64,000 nucleotides of DNA from Ignelater luminosus. Its lineage: Eukaryota; Arthropoda; Insecta; Coleoptera; Elateridae. Numbering within the stretch: the first letter of the stretch is position 1; each line of letters starts with the position of its first letter. Below are positions 45,595 to 56,735 of this stretch, one piece after another. The DNA is taken from positions 62,001 through 126,000 of the forward strand of contig VTPC01000793.1 of NCBI GenBank assembly GCA_011009095.1. Reading direction: 5' to 3'. Both the position numbers and the translations under genes were made by a program. The notes under the pieces were generated by a model. The model saw only the letters and a program-made list of their open reading frames with translations. It was not told the DNA's origin and did no database searches.

Positions 45595-48385
45595 AAGACT
45601 GTGGAAGATGAAGGCAATAAAATTTGAAAATTTACATTATAAGTCAAAACCACTAATTGACTTGGACTTAATGTTCTATAGTTCCTTCCAGAACATAGGC
45701 CCTCCATGAATTCCCGCCATCTGTCTCTATCCTGGCTTAGAGTATTCGCTTCGCTCCTCCTGATTGCTTTTCCTCCATGTTTTTCTTGGTCTTCCGACTT
45801 TCCTTTTACCCCGTGGATTCCAGTCCAGCGCAGCTTTTTCAATTGCTTGATCTGGTTTCCGCAAAGTGTGCCTTAACGACTTCTATTTTCTCTCTTGTAT
45901 TTGCCTCTCAATTGGTTCTTGTTCGGTTCTCTGCCACAGTTCCTTATTCGTAATTCTGTTTGGCCAGAACACTCTCGTGATTCTCCTTAAACATCGGTTG
46001 ACGAAGACCTGCAGCTGCTTTTTAATCATGATAGTCATTTTCCATGTCTCACTTCCATAAAGAATTGGTATTAAAAATTCTTAGTTTCATCATCTATACA
46101 AAAGCGCTGTTTGCTTTACGGATTCGGGCCTTTACGTCTTCTGTTCCACCTCTCAAGGTAGGTGAATTCTTTTACTGCTCTATTTCCTCACATGCTGGGA
46201 TTAATCTATTGGCGATTTGCGCGTTGATCCTAATCTCTTTTGTCTTTTTTAAAGTTGATTCCCAAACCTGGCTTTCTACCTTCTTCACAAAAGCCTTCCA
46301 CTTTTGATTTCATATTCCGGAAACGTTGACTCAGCAGATGAATGTCATCTGCGAAGTCTAGATCTTCCAATCTCTCGCTTAACCCCCCACCGAATCCCTC
46401 TCTTCTTGTTTCTTAATGCTAATCTCATCACTATGTCGAGGATAAGGATGAAAAGAGTAGGTGACAGTATGCAACCTTGCTCGACTCCAGTGGTAATTTT
46501 ATGGGTTTAGATTTCTTACCGTTGTGTAGGATTTGCACTGATGGTCTTCATAGAAACTTTCAACTATGTTTATAATTTTTTGTGGAATCCCATATCTTTG
46601 CAGAGTGTCCCAAATATAACTACGCTTAACAGAGTCAAAAGCCTTATCATCGATAAAGGTAGCGTACAAAGGACTGTCCCATTCCAGATTCTGTTCAATT
46701 ATTATTCTTAGTGTGTTGATAAGATCTGTGCAGCTTCGATTCTGCCTAAATCCAGCTTATTCCTTGCGCGATTTTTGGTTTACTACTAAAACTACCCGTT
46801 CTAACATTATTCTGCAAAACAAGTTTTGAGGGCGATGATAAAAAAGTGATGTCCCTCCAGTTATTGCAATTTGCAAAATCACCTTTCTTTGGCAATTTAA
46901 TCACCAATCCTTTATTTTACTCTTCCTGTGTTTTCTCCTCCTTCCAGACCTTCTGAAATAGAGGTAGTAGCATTCCTGACTGACTCTCCTGCTTTTAGGA
47001 TGTCAGAGGAAATGTTATCTGCGCGTAGGGCCTTCCCATTCTTTGTTCGTTTTAGTGCTGCTTATATTTCGTTTAATGTCGGAGGTTCCAGTATGATGCT
47101 GGGGTCTGGGATCACCTGGATAGTTTCGGATGCTCTACCAATATCTTTGCAGAGGAGTCCAGCAACGTGTTCTACCCATCTGCTCCAACGTCAGTGTCTC
47201 TCACTGGCCTACTAGCACTAAATTTCTTTTTTGCTAGCTGCTTTGTTATGTAATAAAACACCTGCATATCTCTCCTAGCAGCGGTTGCTTCTCCCTTCAT
47301 TTTGTCTTTTACTGAGTATGCTGCTTGGGCTTCCGCAGTTTGCTGTCTCGTCCTGCTGCTAGTAATTCTCTCTTTCATCTGTTTTTTGTGCCCAATGAGT
47401 TCTCACATCCTTTCTGACATCCACCCTTTTTTCCTACGACTTTTGAAGCCAAGAATTCTCTCACTGGTCTCCTGATAGACGGCCTTAATTTCTTTCCAAT
47501 TGTCCTCCAAGGAGTCCGGCTCCAAGAAGTTCGAAGCGATTTCTTAGTTCAATTTCAAATTCTTCCCGCTTCTCTGGGATCTTGAGCTTGTCAATATCTT
47601 ACTGCTTGCTTTCTGCTCAGATTTTTTTGTTATCTGCTATGGCGAGATGGTAGTCACTGCTGGCATCTGCCCCCCCTTCAATCCTTATGTCATGATCTGT
47701 GGAAGCTTCTGAAAACTGCAAAGTGATCAATTTGTTTCTGGGTTATGTGATCTTGCGACCTCCAGGTGGCCTTATGACAGTCTTCGTGTGGGAACAACGT
47801 TCCCCCAATCACTAGATCATACTTCGCACACAAATCAATTTTCATTGACGTGACCCGTCTCCCATGACGATGATTATGTCTCTGCTCTTTACTTTCTGCA
47901 GGTATTCACGCAGTAAAGTGTAAAACTGGTCTATGTTTTTTCTTGGCCTGATGATTCTGGAAAATGGCCACATTTCTTACATTTGTTCGAAAACGCGCTG
48001 AGATAATTTTCTCTGATTCCATTCCATTCCAATATATGTTACTGCTCTTAACTGACTTGTTAAGAATTAAAGCTATGCCATCTCCATATTCCGTCCACCT
48101 CACTTCACTTAATCCTAGGATATTCAGTTTGTAGTCCAACATCTTTTTAATTACTTGGTTCAACTTTTTTCAACCAGATTTGTGGTTCTTCCCTCTTGTG
48201 CACTGTTGGGGCATTTTGCCTTCGCCCGCTTTCGAGCCGTTGACCGGTTTTCACTGGTATTCCCACCAAGGGACCCTTGCAGGGTGCTACCAGCCGGGTC
48301 AGCTGAACCCTGTTTTCTTAACGAGGTTCTTACTCCCCCCTCTCCTCTTTTCACGACCTGGCTTTGGAAAGACAACCACTAATTG
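45595..48385 (-). pseudogene. RTE-like LINE, endonuclease plus reverse transcriptase
   Basis: On the minus strand the element starts near 48385 with a GC-rich leader. The endonuclease reads QVIKKMLDYKLNILGLSEVR (48163-48100), then SEKIISARFRTNVRNVAIF, DLVIGGTLFPHEDCHKATW and QDHITQKQIDHFAV. The RT follows with PPTLNEIQAALKRTKNGKA, ITTGVEQGCILSPTLFILIL and the catalytic FADD at 46344-46355. The C-terminus has the typical end LSQDRDRWREFMEGLCSGR (around 45700). Numerous stops and frameshifts, including lost motif A, make it non-functional. It is an older copy than the LINE at 28142. The exact ends are uncertain. Confidence 0.85.
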
Positions 48386-48399
48386 AACGAAAGAAAAAA

Positions 48400-49500
48400 C
48401 ATTTGTGAAAACTATCCAAATGGGATGGAATTTTTAAAAACTCGTTTAACAATGAATTCCATCCAACAACTTATTCTCTCGGATTAGTGTTCTATCCCAT
48501 AAGACAATCCGGATAATTTACAGTGAAATTGCTTATTATTCCTTATCATCATTGTTTTTGTCGTTTTTCTTGCAATGCTATTTATTATTACGTAAAGTTA
48601 TTGTTTAGAAGAATCTGTCAATGCCATTTTGTTAATTTTCCGTGGATTATTGAAAAAGTATATTGGATGAATTTGAAATTTAACACCATATAAAGTGTGG
48701 CTAATTTCTAAAAGAACCGTTTCTCATATAAAATCAAACGATCTATTATTAATAAGAATGCATCATCATTTTTGTCTCTTTTTAGCGAAATGGTAAGATT
48801 CAATCTAATAATGAGTTATTGCATAATTTCTTAATGGAGTAAATGTGAGGGTTGATATCGATGGGTTATTAACTGTGTTTGTTTTAATTATTACAGTAAA
48901 CCCACGCTGGGTTATTAGATTGTACATATTGTTTTTGTGTTTGTTATTGAAACGTATCAGGAAATATTTTAATGAACTTTTAGGGAAAAAAAAGGTTAAT
49001 TAATTGATATCATAACCTAATTGATAGTCCTTACTTACCGATGTAGTCTTTTATTAACTAAACGTAATAGGCAGTATGTCAAAATTACCAAGAGAACACC
49101 AATGCATTATTACATTCCAGGCCTTAGGTGGAAAACAAACAGAAGCCTAGCGTTAAACCAATGCCTACTACCACGTTTAAATGTTTTTGAAACGTTCTTT
49201 ATAACATTAATGCTTGTCGCGTCGTGCATAATCCCTTTATGGAACATTCTGGAAGGGATACAAAGTTGTATTAAGGGATACGAATATTTTTAAAAATTGG
49301 ACTTAATACAGACTCTGGTTAAAATAGAACAAAGCGTAAAATTCCTATGTATCCTTTAAAGAAATCGTTACAACGTTGCTTTGTCTAATTATAATATTTA
49401 TTAAATACGATTGAGACTACAACTAAAGAAGTTCGACACACTTGTAATTAGTATTCTCGAAGACGGATGTGAACGAAGGTGGTTCCCACATTTCCACTGC
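48400..49500. other. AT-rich spacer
   Basis: No supported gene. The frame 49021-49293 (90 residues) has one hydrophobic stretch but no recognised family. Confidence 0.5.
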
Positions 49501-50289
49501 TTAACCTATAGATGTTGCTACATTAAAGGGAATTCGAATGGAAGTACGAAGATTTATTAATGAATACATGACCTGCTCGCAATATTATAATTGTAAACTG
49601 AATTGTAAGGGAAGCTTGCGTAATTTTCCGTAATGTTCTTGAGAACTTTGTTAAAATTATTTTTAATATGCTGGGAAAATACTTATATAACACTCGCGCG
49701 CACAAAACAAACAAAATTCTCAGGAAAAGTGTATTTCAACGCAAAATCTATAGAAGATCTTGACATTTGACTATTTGAAAACAAATTTTTTACTTCGCTC
49801 TTCCCAGTGATGGATTTAGGCTTAGGCCCGTGAGGCGCCAAAATTTGAGGTCTCGCGAAATTTGAGAGACGATAAAAATTCGAAATTCATAGTTTCCCTG
49901 TGCCTATGAAAATTTTTTAGAGATGTTTCAAAAATATTATCTTTTTCATCTAAGAATTACAACTTAACATAATTAAGGTTAATAAAAAAAAAATATCAAG
50001 TGACCAATTGAAAATTTCGGGAATCATAAAAATATAAAAAAATTTGATAGATTTTTCTCAACTCTTTGTCTTTTGCCACAGCAATTTTTTTTATATTTTT
50101 ATTATTATACAGGGTGTCCCGTAAATGCCAATAAAGCTTTAGATAGCAGCCACCCTCAACCTCTTAAGATGCCAAAATTGAAAACACGAATGTTCCAACG
50201 TACTTATATCTGCCACACGAACCAAAAAAAAATTAAATTTGGCAACGCTGCAGGCAAATACAAAATTATTCAAATTCAGGAACCAAACC

Positions 50290-51010
50290 TCCAACAGGTA
50301 TTTATTAAAGAATTCCTATACGCAGATGATTTATTACTCCTAGCACCAAGTAGCAGAGAATTACAAGAAACAATTTTAAGATGGAAAGAATCCTCGGAAG
50401 AATACGGCATGAATATCAACCTGAATAAAACCGAAGTGTTGGTAAAACTAACACACAGGAAACAGTGGATGTTAACGTAAATGGACAAACTAATATATTG
50501 ATTGCAAAGGAGATACAGAAAATGGTGTAAATAACAGACTGAAAAACGCAACTAGACTGTTTAATGCACTGAAGACAACTTTCTTTCGGAAAAGAGAAGT
50601 AAAGATCTATAAAACGGTATTTATCCCAATGTTAATATATGGCAGTGATAAAATGAAATCTAATATCCAAGCTGCGGAGATGAGAGTACCCAGATGTATA
50701 AAAGGAGTGTATAGAAGTGACGAAATAAGAAACGCGACTATTCGAGAGAGGCTGGAAGTGACACCGCTATTAAAAATAATTGAACGGATACAGTTACAGT
50801 CGTTTGGTCATGTAGTGCGAATGACAGGGTGAAAGTAATATAGGAAACTAATACGGACACGAAAAGAGGTACAGGCAGACCTAAAACAACCTGGAATGAC
50901 GCTGTCAGTAAACTAATAAGAGATAGGGGCTCAACATGGCCAGAGGCTAGACAACTGCCGATGGACAGAAGAGCCTGGAAAGACTTTGTAATACAACCCT
51001 CGACATCTAA
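50290..51010 (+). pseudogene. LINE reverse transcriptase fragment (RTE-like)
   Basis: The plus frame from 50313 gives FLYADDLLLLAPSSRELQET, the RT catalytic YADD, then EYGMNINLNKTEVLV. Further frames give ATRLFNALKTTFFRKREVK, FIPMLIYGSDKM, RIQLQSFGHVVRMTG, GRPKTTWNDAVSKLI and PMDRRAWKDFV, the usual C-terminus. It begins directly at the YADD region, so the endonuclease and most of the RT are missing. It is followed by an AAGT simple-repeat tail. Confidence 0.8.
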
Positions 51011-51030
51011 CCTAATATGAGGAAGAGGAT

Positions 51031-51047
51031 AAGTAAGTAAGTAAGTA
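51031..51047 (+). repeat. (AAGT)4 tail of the LINE fragment
   Basis: Four tandem AAGT units directly after the LINE C-terminal region. RTE-like elements commonly end in short simple repeats rather than poly(A), which supports the family call. Confidence 0.75.
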
Positions 51048-52320
51048 TCGCAAGAAATCAAAGATTTATCAGTTTTATTCCAGTGATAATGGACCATAAA
51101 ATTGTCAAAACTTGAAAGAATTGCTGGCAACTAATTTCATCGGATTTATCAATACACCTAAGACTTGCATGTTTGTTATATCTATTTTTTTTGGTAAGAA
51201 TTCAATTTTTAACATAATCTTCAAAAAGAAAAACAGTTCTGTGCTTTATCAAGGGTAATTGTTGTTTCAACAGATTCATTTGTTAAATTCGCAATGGCTT
51301 TATTTGGATGCCATTCTTTGGTTTCTGTTTATTTAGTGTTAAAGATGTCAACTTCTGACCACTTGTACAAGAAAACTAAGCTGAAGAGAATTTTTTTGCA
51401 GATTTGCAATAAGCACTTGTAGAAGAACATGCTTACCGGAAGCTTTATTGGCATTTACGGGACACCCTGCATATTTTTATATAAGAGATTTTCTATACCA
51501 ATTTGGCCTTAACTGTCTATTTTTCCAAATATTAGCAATAAAAACTTTTTAAATTTGGCAACGCGGTACGTCTAAAGGAGTGAGTACGCGAGTTGTGTTT
51601 GCAATCTCATATCTTAGTTACCATTGTTAGTAACGTGTAACGTTACAATATTTTCAAAAGGCATTTCTTGTAAGGTACTTACCATTTTAAGAAGTGGATT
51701 TCTAATGCACTAGTAAAAAAAACGATAAACAGTACTTAATTAGTGTTTTTTACGTTGAAAATCTGTTTAAACATTAATATTTTGTTGTATTTATTAAGAA
51801 TGCTAAATCAACCAAGCAATTTACGACTTCCAAATAACTTCTTCAAGATAGTGTTAACAGCAAAATGGTATCGAGGTTTTCTGTTTATTTTTTTACCGTA
51901 GAATAACCTACTGAAGTTTTTTTCTGCCATTTCCTTTATACTCTGTATCCACCTTTAAAAAAAAGGGCGTCATATCAAAATAGGCCTAGGGCGCAACCAA
52001 GCCTAAATCCGCTTCTGGCTCTTCCGTTAAGTAAATAAAATACTTCAATCGGCAAAAAAAATAAATGATATTACAGTAAGTTTTAAGAAGTAAGCAAATA
52101 TCAAATAGTAATTATCCCATAAATTTTAACTTGTTGCTACGTTTTTGTAACATTTCAAACTTGAACAAAAAATATACATAATAGGCAGGGCCGGCCAAAG
52201 AGCCGGGTTTGCAGGGCAACTGCCTAGAGCCCCGCCCTTACTGGGACCCCGCACCTTGAGAAAAAAATAATTAATTCGTTGTATCGACATGTTCAAAATA
52301 AATAAAATTTCTAATTTTTT

Positions 52321-52569
52321 CTAAATGTTCTTTTTTTGAAAACGGTCTTCTTCGGGAATCGTGGTAGAAGCTTTTGCCGTCTTCGGTTTCGCGACCTGTT
52401 TTTTGGGCACGACCGAGAAAGTGGGAACCATTTGTTTCTTGGTCTTCGCGGCGGTCGTGGCGGATTTCTTCTCTCTGGACCTTTTGTCCGCCTTCGGCTT
52501 CTTCCCGGCTGCTTTGTAAAGCTTTGCAATCGTACTTTTTTCTGAACCCCTTGGTTTCCTGAGAGCTGC
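52321..52569 (-). pseudogene. Histone H1-like tail fragment inside hAT-like element
   Basis: The minus-strand frame 52569-52321 is open for 82 codons to a TAG. It reads GSEKSTIAKLYKAAGKKPKA, DKRSREKKSATTAAKTKK, then VVPKKQVAKPKTAKASTTI. The lysine-alanine-proline composition and KPKTAK/KKPKA words are typical of the C-terminal tail of linker histone H1, which binds linker DNA. There is no globular domain and no start Met in frame. Local GC is higher than around it, and the opposite and other frames are also open. It could be a captured host H1 fragment or a transposon protein of similar composition. Confidence 0.45.
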
Positions 52570-53191
52570 TCATTAGAACTAGCACGGTATTTGATCATCT
52601 TCGAACTTTTAACTGTCGGTCTTCGGCTTAGTTTGAACTTTTCATAATAAAAAAAGACAAACAATTACTAAATTGATTAGACTGGAGCCTTTTCTTTGTC
52701 GATTTTCCGTTCCTTTCTACTTAAGTCGAATTGTTTTATAACCTCATTGTTTATAAAGCTAGAACAAGCGTTCAAAAAGCTTTGCTTTTGGTGCTACGTA
52801 AATGCTCTATTCTCAATTATCCCGTATACAGGGTGTTAGATGTACGCGTAGCACAATGTCACTTTTTTATCTTATAAATACGATCTTATTAATATTTTCA
52901 CAGATTTGGGTTTCCCAATGAACTTGCTTCTTATCGATATGGATTTGTCATACCCATTATGCATATTTAACATTTTTTTTTAAACAAAACAAGAAGCTTT
53001 TCAATTTGTGGGCTTTATATTAAATTGTCTCAGCCGTAGCACTTGTTTTTTGCACAGTCGACCAACTTGAAATGAAAATATTTTAATTTTCTTAAAGATA
53101 ACATTTTTATATGATTGGATGAAAAATTAGATAAACTTAAATTAATATAAGGTTATGTAGTTATGATTTTTTGAAATAATACTGGTTTTAT

Positions 53192-53321
53192 GCGAGGCCG
53201 GCTGAAGAGTCGGGTTTGCGGGGCAACTGCCTAGGGCTCCGCGTCTTGAGAGAAAAATAATTAATTCTTTGTATCGAAATCTTCAGAACAAATAAAATTT
53301 CTAATTTTTTCTAAATATTTA
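53192..53321 (+). repeat. Direct copy of the hAT-like element's left end
   Basis: GAGGCCGGCTGAAGAG, GGGCAACTGCCTAGGGC and ATTTCTAATTTTTTCTAAAT match 52186-52329 in order. This makes the element a partial dimer. Confidence 0.75.
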
Positions 53322-53580
53322 AAATAAACAAATTAGACTATGTCTGAAAAAGCAGTGTGTTTCTTCTTTTTTTTAATTTGAAGAGCCCCGCAAAATTTTG
53401 CTGTCCTGAGCCCCTCAAAACTCCCAGCCGCCCCTGATAATAGGGTGGATACAATTGTTTCGTCTTATCTACTTTTGATGTTTTTTCCTGCAAAATTAAT
53501 TTGATCTTGTGCAAAGATACAAAAGTGACGTTTGTATTTACCAAAGCTAGCAAATATCTTATTACTGTCATATCTTCTGC

Positions 53581-54287
53581 TTCACTTGTTGATATTGCTA
53601 CGTTAATGGCAATTCGCCAATGAATGAAAGGACAAAGACTCCTTAATTAACATAATGATTACCTAATTCGTATAATTTATTATTCACGAAATGTGTTCTA
53701 AATGCAGTTTGAAGTTATATTATAATTGTAAGTCGAACTTGTGTAGTTTTTCATAATATTATCGAAAACCTTTTCAAAATTATTTGGGAAATACCGGAAA
53801 AATACTTAAGACACTCGCGCACACAAAACAAACAAAGATTTCTGTGGAAAAAACGTGTCTAGAAAATCTTGAATTTTGACCAGTTGAAAACAACTTTTTT
53901 ATTGCTGAGAAAGTACACTTTGCCCTTTCATTAACTAAAATAGTTTGATCGACAATCAGATAAACAGCAGTAATAACAATCGGTACCAGCTTAGGAGATA
54001 TTTCCTAATTAATATTACGATCTCATATTGTCCAAAGAATCGATTTTGTATTACGAAATATTAAATAGTAATTGTCTCGTGGATTGCTAGGTTTTTGCAA
54101 CATCTCAACTTTTGAAAGAAATGCGATAGGATGGATACAGTTGTTTTTGTTGTTTCGTCTTACTAGTCTAGACAAAACCTACTTTTGATGTTCTTGTTTG
54201 CAAAACTAACTTGTTCGTGTGCGAAAATTCAAAAGCGACGTTTGTATTTACCAAAAGCGAGCAATTCTGTTGCTGTCTCAATTAAGA
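53581..54287. repeat. Tandem duplication unit 2, with empty insertion sites
   Basis: Uninterrupted copy of unit 1. The point matching the 52186-53436 insertion reads GCGATAGGATGGATAC, and the point matching the 49805-52017 insertion is in the ATTGCTGAGAAAG region. The copies are clearly diverged, so the duplication is old, and both hAT insertions came after it. Confidence 0.7.
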
Positions 54288-54353
54288 GATTATATGCCGT
54301 TAAAACCTGACCCAAATTTTTTTCGATGGCTTCCATACGTGGGATAGCTCTCT

Positions 54354-54716
54354 TTAAAAGGATTCAAACTGAAGAGCTGTGTTTAGATACACTGATATCA
54401 TTGCACTTGTGTGCATGGTACTAATTTCGGCGACCTTATAATATAATAGATAACGTAGTATAAAGAAGATCATTGTCAGAACTGAAAAATCAATAATATT
54501 TAGTTTTTCGAATTGATTGCGCGACCTACTTGGATCGTAAAGAACTAAACTGTCTATGCAACAAATTGTTAATTTATGAGGTTCTTTTTTTTCTTCGGTA
54601 CTAAAAAGTTTTTGTCTTTTGAGTCTTGTTGCGCGGGAAGAAAGGCAGCGTGTATGTACAGATAGTGATTTTAAAAACGACGTTGCGATTGTTATGAAAC
54701 TTTTACACCTCAGCAA
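54354..54716 (-). other. Unassigned 120-codon open frame
   Basis: The longest open frame in this part with no transposon resemblance. It begins MLRCKSFITIATSFLKSLSV and has one hydrophobic stretch (TMIFFILRYLLYY) near residue 85. No domain is recognised. Length and composition are within what chance gives in this window. Confidence 0.15.
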
Positions 54717-56731
54717 ATTAATTTAATTGGTAATGATCGATTTTTAATAGGAAGGAAAAAACAAAATTGTGAAGAGAAAAAGAAGTGTAACGATAACAGT
54801 GATTCTTAGAAATTCTTCAAGATGCGTGTTTGTGGTTTTGTGTTTGTTTCAAAATCTGTTTTATGCACGCTAATTATGTGTTATGTATCTAAATGATTTA
54901 GAATTTTGCTGACAAATTAGTCAAAAGCTTGATTTAGAGACCTTGTGAGCTGTTGTATTCTAAAATAATAAAGTACCACTAACAATGATATTAATAATAA
55001 TAATAATAATAATAACAATAACAACAGTAACAGCATTGTGTAATTCTTTTTTCAACGTGGGTTTACACCTGTTCGATTAGAAAAATGACGTGTCCATCTT
55101 CCATTTGCAGAAACTCCGTTGAGTACAATAAAATGCTTTACATAAATTAATAATTCTTATGGTTTGTTACGTAATTTAATATAAAAACATCAATTTACAT
55201 GTTTTGCTCATCCATATAACTGACACATTTTAATAAAGAATACATAGATTTTAATATTAATCATCATAAATCGAAAATTGATTATTTCGAGTACATTGCA
55301 CAATGAGTTTCTGATAACTTCCAATTAAAATTCGTGTGCATTTTAGTTGAAGTTAGCGTCCGTTTTAAAAAACATAAAAGCATTAGGAATTTCTCGCTGT
55401 TTTTGTGCATTTTCACAGGCGGAAATCTGAAACATTCAGCAACCATAAATTTGTTTTAGTACCCTTGATCTTGAACCTTCACGGTCGACTGATTTAAGAA
55501 TACACTGTAGGTGTTATGGTGAATGCATTTGTTCTAACAGAATAATCTTACAATTTCAAATCGAAATGAAAATTTTAATTTCGAACCTTCCGCGTATTAT
55601 AAATTACAACTTTGTTGCCGTTTATAGATTTCGTAAACAAAGTATTTTATTATTAAACAAAATTGCTGTTGCAAAAAAGGAAATCAAAATTGTGCGAGAT
55701 AAAATTCCAAAATAGGTAATAAGGAAACAATAAAAAGAAAAAAACTATATCTCTGTTATTACTTTTGTTTTTATTCACTAATTTACCGTATCATCTAATA
55801 AAAACCAATTTTGTAATTAGGCTTTTTATCGCTGAAGTTCTAAAAAGCTTAATCGAGTGAACGAGAGCGCCCCCATAGATTTTTTTCTCTGAACGAATAT
55901 TAATTACATTTTTGAATCCAAAACTCATTTTCACTCTTGCGACAATTTTCTAAGGTTCACAAATACTTGGTTATCTCATACAATGACACAATGGCCTCTT
56001 TAAAAGTATTTGTTAGCAACGTAATAACTTATTTTCTATTATCTGCAATCAAGTTACAAGCATCATTTGAAATTAATAAGAAGCATATGGGTGGATTTCT
56101 GCGTAGAAAACCTATTTTGCCATAAAACGACAGAAAAAATTGCTTTGACAGGAATGCTGTGTTTAATGTTGTTCAATCTTTTGACGCAATTCTTCAATTA
56201 AGTCACCGAATTTTCTACACTATACTTGCGCTCGCTCCTATTCATTTACCACGAGTTCTACGTATTTTCATTTTATGCGTAATTGTCTATTGTAGGCAGG
56301 TAAATAGGAAATGCTAAAATCAGTTCTGACGTAAGAAATTCTGCAATTTGAAAATCGCAAACACAGTATAAGGATTAAAACGAAACCGACAATCTATCTA
56401 GCTATACTGGGATGTAGTAGTGTACATTATTTAGAATTTCAATCGTCTCATTCAGTAGGTAATTTTGTCTTCGAATATTTCCCAAATGAATGCATGTTCA
56501 ATCATTATGAAAATAAATATGTAAATATCACGAATTAGATTGACTACAACTAGAGTGTGATCAACGACCTGGAAGTTTAGGGACTTCTCTACGCAATAGA
56601 AATTCGACTTTTATTTGAAGTAAATACCGTGGGCTTTTGAAACTGCTACCATTTTAATTTTCTATAAATTCCCATACCGCGTGTCGCACTAAACATGGGA
56701 CATAGAGAAAAGCCTACCTGAAATCTTCAAA
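54717..56731. other. AT-rich gene-poor stretch
   Basis: No supported gene. Contains an AAT microsatellite (about 54992-55014). Confidence 0.5.
54992..55014. repeat. (AAT)n microsatellite
   Basis: About seven AAT units followed by related AAC units. Confidence 0.9.
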
Positions 56732-56735
56732 TTAA

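Larger units (their letters stand above)
50110..51469. mobile_element. TIR element nested in hAT-like element
   Basis: The ends are near-perfect inverted repeats of about 30 bp: CAGGGTGTCCCGTAAATGCC at 50110 and its inverse ending 51469. The left flank is TA and the right flank reads CA, a probable mutated TA. The terminus matches the CAGGGTG style of the element at 7277. Its interior is LINE-derived sequence (50313-51047), so it is a composite. Confidence 0.8.
49805..52017. mobile_element. hAT-like element with 8-bp duplication GCTCTTCC
   Basis: The left end CAGTGATGGATTTAGGCTT and the right end, reversed from 52017, CAGAAGCGGATTTAGGCTT are inverted repeats. A perfect GCTCTTCC duplication flanks it (49797-49804, 52018-52025). 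Eight bases is the hAT signature. No hAT transposase is recognised. It contains the TIR element at 50110-51469. Confidence 0.75.
52186..53436. mobile_element. hAT-like element with 8-bp duplication ATAATAGG
   Basis: The left end CAGGGCCGGCCAAAGAGC and the right end, reversed from 53436, CAGGGGCGGCTGGGAG are short imperfect inverted repeats. A perfect ATAATAGG duplication flanks it (52178-52185, 53437-53444). The first about 140 bp recur in direct orientation at 53192-53321. No hAT transposase was found. A histone H1-like open frame lies inside on the minus strand. The corresponding empty site (ATGCGATAGGATGGATAC) is visible in unit 2. Confidence 0.8.
49501..53580. repeat. Tandem duplication unit 1, interrupted by two hAT-like elements
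   Basis: After removing the insertions at 49805-52025 and 52186-53444 the remaining three pieces align in order with unit 2 (53581-54287). Anchors: GTTGCTACATTAAAGGGAATTC against ATTGCTACGTTAATGGCAATTC, then CACTCGCGCGCACAAAACAA against CACTCGCGCACACAAAACAA, then GTGACGTTTGTATTTACCAA against GCGACGTTTGTATTTACCAA. It is non-coding in both units. Confidence 0.7.

Noticed and set aside
52321..52569. A functional histone H1 gene
   Set aside because: No globular domain, no in-frame Met, and the frame lies within a transposon.
54354..54716. Chemoreceptor-like membrane protein end
   Set aside because: One hydrophobic stretch and a vague C-terminal resemblance only. No splice context or conserved motif could be defended.
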